DNA of 64,000 nucleotides from Thiodiazotropha sp050291245. GTDB lineage: Bacteria; Pseudomonadota; Gammaproteobacteria; Chromatiales; Chromatiaceae. Below the pieces are notes generated by a model that worked only from the letters and a program-made list of their open reading frames with translations, was not told the origin of the DNA and did not search any database. Numbering within the stretch: the first letter of the stretch is position 1; each line of letters opens with the position of its first letter. Location of the stretch: positions 62,001 through 126,000 of the forward strand of contig JBNKJP010000069.1 of assembly GCA_050291245.1 (NCBI GenBank), written 5' to 3'. The translations under genes and the position numbers were made by a program. Positions 11,144 to 19,235 of the stretch are shown one piece after another.

Positions 11144-11208
11144 GCTATTGGCGACTGATCCACTGGCTGAGCAAAGTGGGTAATCAGGTATTAATATGAG
11201 GCCCTACA

Positions 11209-12312
11209 CTAGGGAGTGGGGGCATTGGTGGTTTCAATAATACCCCCGCCCAGGCACTCCCGATCCCGATAAAGCACCAGTGACTGACCCGGTGTGGCAG
11301 CCCGTTGCGGTGTCTCGAAGCGGACCCGGCAACTTGTATCGTCCCAGGGGATGATCCGACAGGGTTGCAGGGGTTGGCGATGGCGGATGCGGGCCAAATA
11401 GGATTCGCCGGGATCCGGCGCCCGACCGGCCACCCAATGCAACTGCCCACAGGTGATTTCATCGCAAAGCAGTAGCGGATGATCATGTCCCTGGACGGCG
11501 ATCAGAACATTTCGCGACAGATCCTTGGCGGCCACGAACCAGGGTGCCTCCGGAGCATCCTTGCGACCGCCGATGCCCAGACCCTGGCGTTGTCCGAGAG
11601 TGTAGTACATCAACCCCTGATGTTGTCCCAGAACCGTACCCTTCGGATCCTCGATGGGGCCGGGTGTGGCGGGCAGGTAGCGCTGCAGAAACTCCCGAAA
11701 CTTGCGTTCACCGATAAAACAGATCCCCGTGCTGTCCTTTTTTTTGTGATTGGGAAAGCCGGCCTCTTCGGCCAGTTTCCTGACCTGTTGCTTGGTGAGT
11801 TGACCGAGTGGAAAGCGGGTGCGTGACAGGGGGTGTTGGTCCAACATGTAGAGAAAGTAGGTCTGATCCTTGTCCTCGTCCCGGGCGCGCATCATGCGAT
11901 GGGTGTCAGCGGTCGATTCCAGGGACGCGTAATGGCCGGTGGCGATGGCCTCGGCGTCCAGAAATTCCAGGGCGTGTTCCAGAAAGGCCTTGAACTTGAT
12001 CTCCCGATTGCACAGTACATCCGGATTGGGTGTGCGCCCGGCCTGGTACTCTTCGAGAAAATAGGCGAACACCCGGTCCCAGTACTCGGCGGAGAAATTA
12101 ACCCTATGCAGGGGGATTCCCAGCCGGTCCGCAACCGCCTGGGCGTCGGCGAGGTCCTCCGCGGCAGAACAATAGGCCGCATCGTCGTCCTCCTCCCAGT
12201 TTTTCATGAACAGGCCTTCGACCTCATGGCCCTGTTGCTTCAACAGAAGTGCCGCGACGGAGGAGTCGACACCGCCCGACAGGCCCACGATCACTTTATG
12301 TTTGTCTGTCAT
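11209..12312 (-). CDS. mnmA: tRNA 2-thiouridine(34) synthase MnmA
   Basis: 367-aa ATP-dependent enzyme that thiolates U34 of the Lys, Glu and Gln tRNAs. The PP-loop SGGVDSS is at residues 12-18, the catalytic cysteines are Cys101 (DVLCNRE) and Cys198 (STGICFIGE), and the C-terminal beta-barrel is present. The start overlaps the end of rluE by 17 bp, so the two RNA-modification genes are co-transcribed. Confidence 0.97.
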   Translation of the reverse strand: MTDKHKVIVGLSGGVDSSVAALLLKQQGHEVEGLFMKNWEEDDDAAYCSAAEDLADAQAVADRLGIPLHRVNFSAEYWDRVFAYFLEEYQAGRTPNPDVLCNREIKFKAFLEHALEFLDAEAIATGHYASLESTADTHRMMRARDEDKDQTYFLYMLDQHPLSRTRFPLGQLTKQQVRKLAEEAGFPNHKKKDSTGICFIGERKFREFLQRYLPATPGPIEDPKGTVLGQHQGLMYYTLGQRQGLGIGGRKDAPEAPWFVAAKDLSRNVLIAVQGHDHPLLLCDEITCGQLHWVAGRAPDPGESYLARIRHRQPLQPCRIIPWDDTSCRVRFETPQRAATPGQSLVLYRDRECLGGGIIETTNAPTP

Positions 12313-12889
12313 TACGTTGCTTTTGGCCCGGAGGTCTCTTTTTTGAAACCGGAGAGGATATCACTTTGACCCATTCGCCGGGCTGCAGATGTTTCAACCG
12401 GCGAGAACCGATGGCCACCCGTACCAGCCGCAGGGTGGGGTATCCCACCGCTGCGGTCATTCGGCGAATCTGTCGATTACGTCCCTCCTGCAGGCCGATT
12501 TCCAGCCATTGAGTGGGGATGTTGACACGCGTGCGAATCGGTGGGTCCCGGGGCCAAAGGGCTGCAGGGGGGGCTATCGTCTTTATTCGGGCGGGACGGG
12601 TGGGGCCATCCTTGAGGTTCACGCCTTGTCTCAGGCTCTCCAGGGCGGATGCATCGGGGATGCCTTCGACCTGAACACAGTAGGTCTTCCAGGTTTTCTT
12701 ATCCGGATGGGTGAGTCGATGCTGAAGCTGTCCATCATCGGTCAGCAGCACCAGCCCTTCGCTGTCCCGATCGAGCCGGCCGGCCACATAGACTCCGGGG
12801 ACCGGGATGTAATCCGCCAGTGTTGGGCGGTCTTGCGCATCGGTAAACTGGCACAGCACCCCATAGGGCTTATTGAACAACAACAGCAT
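12296..12889 (-). CDS. rluE: 23S rRNA pseudouridine synthase RluE-like
   Basis: 197-aa RsuA-family pseudouridine synthase without an S4 domain. The catalytic Asp40 lies in GRLDRDSEGL. RluE of E. coli modifies U2457 of 23S rRNA; length and sequence suit RluE better than RluB or RluF. It is first gene of the rluE-mnmA unit. A basic C-terminal tail (KKRPPGQKQR) extends past the fold. Confidence 0.9.
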   Translation of the reverse strand: MLLLFNKPYGVLCQFTDAQDRPTLADYIPVPGVYVAGRLDRDSEGLVLLTDDGQLQHRLTHPDKKTWKTYCVQVEGIPDASALESLRQGVNLKDGPTRPARIKTIAPPAALWPRDPPIRTRVNIPTQWLEIGLQEGRNRQIRRMTAAVGYPTLRLVRVAIGSRRLKHLQPGEWVKVISSPVSKKRPPGQKQRNDRQT

Positions 12890-12974
12890 GGAAAAATCTG
12901 GACTACCTTGGTTCGTGGCGAGGATTCAATCTCGCCCCTGTGATCTGCGTGGGAAAGGCTGAATTACAACAAAA

Positions 12975-12998
12975 AAACCGGTGCGGTTGCACCGGTTT
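12975..12998 (-). terminator. Rho-independent terminator of the cold-shock gene
   Basis: Perfect 10-bp stem (AAACCGGTGC with its complement) around a GGTT loop, 40 bp past the stop of the cold-shock gene. On the minus strand it is followed by an unbroken run of seven T residues. Confidence 0.9.
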
Positions 12999-13037
12999 CA
13001 AATGAGATAGAGATCGAAGGTGAAAGCAGTATTGGAA

Positions 13038-13256
13038 CTACTCGCCTCCCGCTCCAACCCGTTGGATGTTGGTTGCGTGCAGGCCTTTCGGACCCTGGCT
13101 GATCTCGAATTGGACTTTTTGACCTTCTTTCAGGGTCTTGTATCCATCCATCTCAATAGACGAGAAATGGACGAATACGTCCTGCTCTCCATCTTCTGGG
13201 GTTACAAAACCGTAGCCCTTGGCGTTGTTAAACCACTTTACGACTCCAGTCGCCAT
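13038..13256 (-). CDS. Cold-shock protein, CspA family
   Basis: 72-aa single cold-shock domain. RNP1 (KGYGFV) and RNP2 (VFVHF) nucleic-acid binding motifs are intact. It probably acts as a single-stranded RNA/DNA chaperone. A strong GAGGAG ribosome site precedes the ATG, and a canonical terminator follows the stop. It lies divergently upstream of clpS, an arrangement I recall for CspD-like genes in related bacteria, but the sequence alone does not decide between CspA, CspC or CspD types. Confidence 0.95.
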   Translation of the reverse strand: MATGVVKWFNNAKGYGFVTPEDGEQDVFVHFSSIEMDGYKTLKEGQKVQFEISQGPKGLHATNIQRVGAGGE

Positions 13257-14032
13257 AGCTAGTACTCCTCAAACATATATTACTGGGTCTCGGAAGGCGG
13301 CGAGAGGTTCCAGTGGTTGCCTGTCGGTATTCGAAGAGAGGAAGAAGTGACGGTATGCAACGAACGATCCCTGTCAGTCCGTTCGCGAAATCGTCCGGAA
13401 GCGCCGTAACAACTCACTTGCGATACATCTACAACCTGGTCAAGCAACACCTGCATTGTTATTACAGAGTGGCACGTAGCAACTCCGTCCGCCTATCCAA
13501 GGACCGGCCTTTGGTAAATTCCTGATAGCTGTTAAATAACAGCTCAAATCCGTGTTTGGTCCTTCTAATCGGAACCATTCTCAACACTGTAGGCTGAAGT
13601 ATAGTGTGCAATATTTTTTTAGGTCAACAACTATCTGACATTTCAGAAAAATAGTCGTGTTTTATTGGTATTTTCCCTAACAGATTTACCCCCATTCTTA
13701 TAGTTTTCCCTAAGTGTGATACGGCCAGAATGACTTGTTGTGGGCTCGGGATTCGTGGTAATTAATCTGAACATTATTCATTATAGGCTCCGTGGAGTGT
13801 GACCCAGAACGCATCCGGGCCCGGTGATATTTATCCCGCGTCGATGTCACAAGCAGGGTGGCCTGCGAATGCTGAGGGTAAGTGCTGATACGGGCGTTGA
13901 AAAGGTAAATAACGGGGTTTCCCGATAGGGGATGCCGGCATGACAGAGTCGTCGAACGGTTCAGGAGCCACACAGGATTTCAGTAAAATAATTAACTATT
14001 CAGGCCTTGCAAGCCTGCTAAAATTTCCCAAT
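13257..14032. other. Divergent intergenic region csp-clpS
   Basis: 776 bp without a convincing gene. It must hold both promoters and probably a long 5' leader of the cold-shock mRNA. It becomes AT-rich from about 13590 to 13710. The only discrete structure recognised is an 18-bp palindrome at 13527. Short open frames here lack ribosome sites and family resemblance. Confidence 0.6.
13527..13544. promoter_or_regulatory. 18-bp perfect palindrome between csp and clpS
   Basis: AGCTGTTA-AA-TAACAGCT is a perfect dyad, with 8-bp arms around AA, lying 270 bp upstream of csp and about 490 bp upstream of clpS. It is operator-like; no binding protein is identified. Confidence 0.45.
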
Positions 14033-14353
14033 ATGAGTGATAGAGAACAGATTCAAAACAACGATGGTCTGGCGGTTGAAGAGTCCAAACCCAAGCTCAA
14101 AAGACCCTCGATGTACAAAGTCATCATCCTGAACGATGACTATACCCCCATGGAATTTGTGGTTCAGGTTTTGGAATCCTTCTTTAACATGGACAGGGAG
14201 AAGGCGACCCGGGTGATGTTGCATGTACATACCCGAGGTGTGGGAGTCTGCGGTGTTTTCACCAAAGACGTTGCCGAAACCAAGGTGTCACAGGTCAATG
14301 ACTACTCCCGGAGTAATCAGCATCCCCTGATGTGCACCATGGAGGAGACTTAA
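14033..14353 (+). CDS. clpS: ATP-dependent Clp protease adaptor ClpS
   Basis: Small adaptor that delivers N-degron substrates to ClpAP. The core is intact: MYKVIILNDDYTPMEFV, and later the VAETKV segment. The start at 14033 gives 106 aa, the size of E. coli ClpS; the frame stays open to a Met at 13940 (137 aa), which would add a 31-residue N-terminus not typical of the family. Neither start has a strong ribosome site. clpA begins 17 bp downstream. Confidence 0.93.
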   Translation: MSDREQIQNNDGLAVEESKPKLKRPSMYKVIILNDDYTPMEFVVQVLESFFNMDREKATRVMLHVHTRGVGVCGVFTKDVAETKVSQVNDYSRSNQHPLMCTMEET

Positions 14354-14370
14354 CGACCGGAGTTGCTGAG

Positions 14371-16647
14371 ATGTTGAACAAAGAGCTCGAATTTACGCTC
14401 AATCAGGCATTTAAGAGCGCAAAAGAGAAGCAGCATGAGTTCATGACCGTGGACCATCTGTTGTTGGCGTTACTCGATAATCCGTCCGCTGCCGCGGTGC
14501 TCAGAGCCTGTGGTGCTGACATCGATAAGATGCGCCTGCGTGTGCAGTCCTTCGTCGATGAGACCACGCCGCTGATTCCGGACGGTGATGAACGGGAAAT
14601 ACAGCCCACCCTGGGTTTCCAGAGAGTCCTGCAGCGGGCGGTATTCCACGTTCAGTCCTCGGGCAAGAATGAAGTGACCGGAGCCAATGTATTGGTGGCC
14701 GTGTTTAACGAACAGGATTCCCAGGCCGTTTACTTCCTTAATGAGCAGAACATTACCCGGCTTGACGTGGTGAACTACATATCACACGGCATTTCAAAGA
14801 TCAGCGAAGTGGGTCAGGAAGACGCACCGGTCGACCTGTCAACGGAAAGCAAGCCCGGCGAACAGGCGAGTGCGCTGGAGAGTTACGCAAGCAATCTCAA
14901 CCAGTTGGCCATGCAGGGCAAGATCGATCCGCTCATCGGACGCCAGCTGGAGGTCGAGAGAACCATCCAGATTCTATGTCGCAGACGCAAGAACAACCCG
15001 TTGCTGGTGGGTGAGGCCGGTGTCGGGAAGACTGCCATAGCCGAAGGGTTGGCGAAGAAGATCGTGGACAAGGAGGTGCCGGATATCCTTGCCGAAGCCA
15101 CGATCTATGCCCTGGATCTCGGAACCCTGGTGGCGGGCACCAAGTACCGGGGCGATTTCGAAAAACGGCTCAAGTCGGTACTCGCGGAGCTGAAGCGGAA
15201 GAAGGACGTGGTCCTGTTCATCGATGAGATCCATACGATCATTGGCGCAGGTGCTGCATCGGGTGGTGTCATGGATGCCTCCAACCTGATCAAACCGGTG
15301 CTGGCATCGGGTGATCTGCGCTGCATCGGTTCCACCACCTATCAGGAATTCCGCGGAATTTTTGAAAAAGACCGGGCCCTGGCAAGACGTTTTCAGAAGA
15401 TCGATGTGGAAGAGCCCACGGTGGCCGAGACCGTGGAGATCCTCAAGGGCCTAAAATCCCGATTCGAAGAGCATCACCATATCGAATACACCCAGGAGGC
15501 CTTGACCAGCGCGGCGGAGTTGTCCGACAAGTACATCAATGACCGGCATCTTCCGGACAAGGCCATTGATGTGATCGACGAGGCTGGAGCAAACGTTCAG
15601 TTACAGCCCGAGGACCACCGCGACAAGATCATCGATGTGGATGCGGTGGAGGCGATCGTGGCGAAGATCGCGCGCATTCCCCCGAAAAAGGTTTCTACCT
15701 CGGATACTGAGGCATTGCGCAATTTGACTCGGGATCTGAAGCTGGTGGTGTTCGGTCAGGACCCGGCCATCGAGGCCCTGACAGCGGCGATCCGCATGAA
15801 CCGTTCCGGGCTGGTCAAGGAGGGGCGGCCGGTAGGCTCCTTTCTGTTTACCGGCCCGACCGGTGTCGGGAAAACCGAGATCACCCGTCAGCTGGCGCGT
15901 ATTCTGAGTATGGAGCTGATCCGCTTCGACATGTCGGAGTATATGGAGCGTCACACGGTGTCCCGTTTGATCGGCGCCCCCCCGGGATATGTAGGATATG
16001 ATCAGGGCGGGTTGTTGACCGAGGAGATTACCAAGCATCCCCATTGCGTGCTGCTGCTCGACGAGATCGAGAAGGCTCACCCGGATGTGTTCAACCTGTT
16101 GCTGCAGGTGATGGATCACGGAACCCTCACCGACAATAATGGGCGGAAGGCGGATTTCCGCAACGTGGTCATCGTCATGACCACCAATGCCGGCGCTCAA
16201 GAGATGAGCCGCTCCTCCATCGGTTTTACCCGGCAGGATCACGCCAGTGACGGCATGGAGGCGATCAAGAAGATGTTCACGCCGGAGTTCCGTAACCGCC
16301 TGGATGCGATTATCCAGTTTTCCGGCCTGTCACCGGAGAACATTGCCAAGGTGGTGGACAAGTTCATCTTCGAACTCGAGGCTCAGTTGCAGGAGAAGCA
16401 TGTGAATCTGATCGTCGAGCCGGAGGCCAGGGTCTGGATGGCGGAGCATGGTTATGACCCGTCAATGGGCGCTCGCCCCATGTCCCGCCTGATTCAGGAT
16501 GAGATCAAAAAGCCCCTGGCCGAGGAACTGCTGTTCGGCAAGCTCGCGACTGGAGGTGCGGTCAAGGTGGATGTCGCAGAGGACAAGCTGATATTCGAGA
16601 TCGAGGGAGAGCCGGTAGCCGATGCGTCGTCAGTCGACGACGGCTGA
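14371..16647 (+). CDS. clpA: ATP-dependent Clp protease ATPase subunit ClpA
   Basis: 758 aa from this start, the length of E. coli ClpA. An N-terminal repeat domain (1-~145) binds ClpS. Two AAA+ modules follow, with P-loops GEAGVGKT near residue 214 and GPTGVGKT near 495. It unfolds substrates and feeds them to ClpP; clpP is not in the window. The open frame extends to 14332 inside clpS, but the Met at 14371 aligns with known ClpA N-termini (MLNKELE). Confidence 0.97.
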   Translation: MLNKELEFTLNQAFKSAKEKQHEFMTVDHLLLALLDNPSAAAVLRACGADIDKMRLRVQSFVDETTPLIPDGDEREIQPTLGFQRVLQRAVFHVQSSGKNEVTGANVLVAVFNEQDSQAVYFLNEQNITRLDVVNYISHGISKISEVGQEDAPVDLSTESKPGEQASALESYASNLNQLAMQGKIDPLIGRQLEVERTIQILCRRRKNNPLLVGEAGVGKTAIAEGLAKKIVDKEVPDILAEATIYALDLGTLVAGTKYRGDFEKRLKSVLAELKRKKDVVLFIDEIHTIIGAGAASGGVMDASNLIKPVLASGDLRCIGSTTYQEFRGIFEKDRALARRFQKIDVEEPTVAETVEILKGLKSRFEEHHHIEYTQEALTSAAELSDKYINDRHLPDKAIDVIDEAGANVQLQPEDHRDKIIDVDAVEAIVAKIARIPPKKVSTSDTEALRNLTRDLKLVVFGQDPAIEALTAAIRMNRSGLVKEGRPVGSFLFTGPTGVGKTEITRQLARILSMELIRFDMSEYMERHTVSRLIGAPPGYVGYDQGGLLTEEITKHPHCVLLLDEIEKAHPDVFNLLLQVMDHGTLTDNNGRKADFRNVVIVMTTNAGAQEMSRSSIGFTRQDHASDGMEAIKKMFTPEFRNRLDAIIQFSGLSPENIAKVVDKFIFELEAQLQEKHVNLIVEPEARVWMAEHGYDPSMGARPMSRLIQDEIKKPLAEELLFGKLATGGAVKVDVAEDKLIFEIEGEPVADASSVDDG

Positions 16648-16652
16648 AGCAC

Positions 16653-16871
16653 TCAGCGGGCGCGGTAGGTGATTCGTCCCTTGGTGAGATCGTAGGGTGT
16701 CAGCTGTACGGTAACCTTGTCACCGGTAAGGATGCGGATGTAGTGCTTGCGCATCTTGCCGGAGATATGGGCCGTAACGACATGGCCGTTCTCCAACTCG
16801 ACCCGAAACATGGTGTTAGGCAGGGTTTCGACTACCGTGCCTTCCATTTCGATAAAATCTTCTTTTGCCAT
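16653..16871 (-). CDS. infA: Translation initiation factor IF-1
   Basis: 72-aa OB-fold protein (MAKEDFIEMEG... to the stop), the standard IF-1 length. It binds the ribosomal A site during initiation. Longer upstream starts are open to 16961 but do not match the family. It is transcribed against clpA, with only 5 bp between the two stops. The clpS-clpA-infA neighbourhood is conserved in gammaproteobacteria. Confidence 0.97.
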   Translation of the reverse strand: MAKEDFIEMEGTVVETLPNTMFRVELENGHVVTAHISGKMRKHYIRILTGDKVTVQLTPYDLTKGRITYRAR

Positions 16872-17044
16872 AGGTACAAATCTGGATCCGATAATTAGGT
16901 GGCTCTGGTCAGCGGGGTGCCTCAAGGCGATGCTCCCGGGGTCCAGAGTGGAATGCGCCATTATCTGTATATTTGAGCGTATGGCAAGTCACCAAAAGCA
17001 ATATTCCTGCATTCCGGGGTGAAATTCCGCCGGGAATGGAGGTT

Positions 17045-18118
17045 TCAGCCCTGGCTGAGCAGGTTTCGCAAATCGATGAGCGCGGCATTCGCACGGGAGA
17101 TGTAAGAGGCCATCACCAGGGAATAGTTGGCGAAAATGCCGAATCCTTTGCCGTTCAAAACCATGGGGCTGCTGATCGGCTGTTGCGTGGCCTCCAGTTC
17201 ACGGATGATCTGGCGCAGACTCACGAGGGCATTCTTCTTGGTCAGGATGTCACGAAAGTCGATCTCGACCGCCTGCAGGAAGTGGATCAGCGCCCAGGTC
17301 GATCCACGGGCCTCGTAAAACACATCGTCAATCTCAAACCAGGGGGTCTGAACCATCAGACGTTCCGCGGTAGCGGTGGATTGTGTCGCATTGGGATCTC
17401 CTGCCAGATCAGTGTTGATCCGCTCCTGCCCAACACTGGCGCTCAAGCGTTGGGACAGGCTTCCCAAACGTTTTTCCACCACCGCCAGCCAGTCACGCAG
17501 GTTGTCGGCCCGTGCGTAAAACTGGCTGCTTCCCCGGTTCTGGCGTGAGAGGTCCGTGAGATAGCGTTTCAGGGCCTCGATACCTTGTTGGTACTCCCCC
17601 TCCGTGGAGGGAAACATCCAGGAATCATTGCTGTAGTTGAATTGTGGTTCGGCAATTGCCAGATCCTTGTTTTCCAGAGATTGAGACTGGGATCGACTCA
17701 TGTCGTTGCGCAGCGAACGGGCCAGGTCCCGAACCTGGGTCAGTACTCCGAATTCCCAGTTTGGCATATTGTCGAGCAGCAGACTGGGTGGCATCACATC
17801 GTTGCTCAAATATCCGCCGGGTTTTTGCAGCAGGGTCTCGACGGCGCGTAAAAGGGTGGTGGTGGTGTAGGAACCGGTGACCGGTTCAAGATTCAGGTTC
17901 GATAGGGTTTCTCGGGTGTTCTCGCGAACATCAAAGGGTTGTGGAATCCGGCTCCAATACAGTCCCAGGAAGAGCAGGACCACCAGCAGGGTGACCACAG
18001 TTAACCCGCTGCCCCAGATCCAACCCTTTTCCCGCAAGGTTCTGGGGTGATAGAGCCGGGCGATGCGTTTGCTCAGGTCGAGGGTCTGGCGGGTGACGCG
18101 GGCGAGTAGATCTTTCAC
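17045..18118 (-). CDS. DUF2333 family membrane protein
   Basis: 357-aa protein with an N-terminal basic cytoplasmic segment, one strong transmembrane helix (about residues 36-54) and a large periplasmic helical domain. It resembles the DUF2333 family of proteobacteria, for which I know no established function. A single gene with no clear operon partner. Confidence 0.8.
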   Translation of the reverse strand: MKDLLARVTRQTLDLSKRIARLYHPRTLREKGWIWGSGLTVVTLLVVLLFLGLYWSRIPQPFDVRENTRETLSNLNLEPVTGSYTTTTLLRAVETLLQKPGGYLSNDVMPPSLLLDNMPNWEFGVLTQVRDLARSLRNDMSRSQSQSLENKDLAIAEPQFNYSNDSWMFPSTEGEYQQGIEALKRYLTDLSRQNRGSSQFYARADNLRDWLAVVEKRLGSLSQRLSASVGQERINTDLAGDPNATQSTATAERLMVQTPWFEIDDVFYEARGSTWALIHFLQAVEIDFRDILTKKNALVSLRQIIRELEATQQPISSPMVLNGKGFGIFANYSLVMASYISRANAALIDLRNLLSQG

Positions 18119-18279
18119 GCAACTGAGTCCCTATGAGGCCGATAGTTCAATTAAGTGACCAAAGCTTAAAACAGGGTCGGATTGATAATCAACCGATGAG
18201 TGTTGAAAGAAAAATCAACAAACCGGGAGCGTTCAAATCACTCGGCTTGAAAGAAACTTTCGGTGTTTGAGAAGGTGGG

Positions 18280-18307
18280 GTCTGCCTTGGCGGTTGCCAA
18301 GGCAGAC
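18280..18307 (-). terminator. Strong stem-loop after the histone-like gene
   Basis: Perfect 12-bp stem GTCTGCCTTGGC with its complement around a 4-nt loop, 22 bp past the stop. No T run follows on either strand, so it may be a transcript-stabilising hairpin rather than a classic terminator. Confidence 0.6.
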
Positions 18308-18328
18308 GGACCGGATTGAAAGTGGCGA

Positions 18329-18826
18329 TCAGGATTCAGCGGCCACTTGTTTCTTACTGCTTCTGCGACGACGGCGAACTTTTTTTCTTTCGGCAGCTTT
18401 TTCAAGAATCTTGGCTTGCCGTTCGAAGTCCTTGATCATTTTCGCCTGCGCGGTTTGCATTGCTTTGTAGAGACCTTTGGCCAGTCTCGCGGCTTTGCGC
18501 TGTTCGCCGACCTGGGCGGTACGATCCGCTTTGACTTCTTTCAGTTTGGCCTGCATTTCACTGAGGCGTGCCTGTGCTTTTTCCTTTGTAGCAGCGGTTT
18601 TGGCATTGCTTACCGCCTGGCGTGCCTTGTCAACGCGTGCGCTGGCGGTTTCCAGCAGTTTGTCCAGTCGTGCAAGGGCCTTGTCAGCGGCATTAATTCG
18701 ATCGAGAGTTCGTTTGTTGGCGGCTGACATGCTCTTGCCGGCGAGCAGTGCCTCGGTGATTGTCTCCATCGAAATGACAGTGCGTTTTGCTCTGCGACGT
18801 TTTTTTACGGTTTTCTTTAAAGCCAT
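18329..18826 (-). CDS. Lys/Ala/Arg-rich histone-like protein
   Basis: 165 aa from the ATG at 18826, which is preceded by an AGGAGT ribosome site. Very basic ends (start MALKKTVKKRRRAKRT; end KKVRRRRRSSKKQ) enclose an Ala/Lys/Glu-rich helical middle that should form a coiled coil. It resembles histone H1/AlgP-like basic proteins in composition only. DNA or RNA binding is inferred from charge. It is transcribed alone, followed by a strong stem-loop. Confidence 0.75.
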   Translation of the reverse strand: MALKKTVKKRRRAKRTVISMETITEALLAGKSMSAANKRTLDRINAADKALARLDKLLETASARVDKARQAVSNAKTAATKEKAQARLSEMQAKLKEVKADRTAQVGEQRKAARLAKGLYKAMQTAQAKMIKDFERQAKILEKAAERKKVRRRRRSSKKQVAAES

Positions 18827-19235
18827 TGGTACTCCTAAATAATTGAATAACATTGCATAATATAGTTGTTGTTTTAGATAAGAACAATACTTTAAGTAAA
18901 AATTATGAAATCAGTTTCGATTTTTTTTCATTATTTTCGTTTTTTTCGTCGAAAATTTCGTTTTAGAAGTTCAAATTGTGTATTCAATTGCAAAGATGAA
19001 GTGTGTTGCCACTCACTCTTGAGATTGTTTGATAACAACACAGAATCTATCTGAGATTGAAAAACAACGTTCATTCTATTCCGGAAAACCGCTTTTTAAC
19101 GTGGGCTGAATTACCGGCATTCACCCTGCATTTGTTCTGGTTGGTCGTCCTTTGCGGAAGTTGCTGTCAGGATCAGCTAGTCTTATTCAGGACAACCGGG
19201 AACTCCGGTTTCATTTTGTGCATGTGAGGATATCT
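18827..19235. other. AT-rich divergent promoter region
   Basis: About 410 bp between the histone-like gene and the permease gene. It is markedly AT-rich, with long T runs around 18920-18970. It presumably holds both promoters. No repeat, RNA gene or further reading frame was recognised. Confidence 0.55.

Noticed and set aside
13710..13973. Short minus-strand frame upstream of clpS
   Set aside because: No ribosome site, no recognised family, overlaps the expected promoter area.
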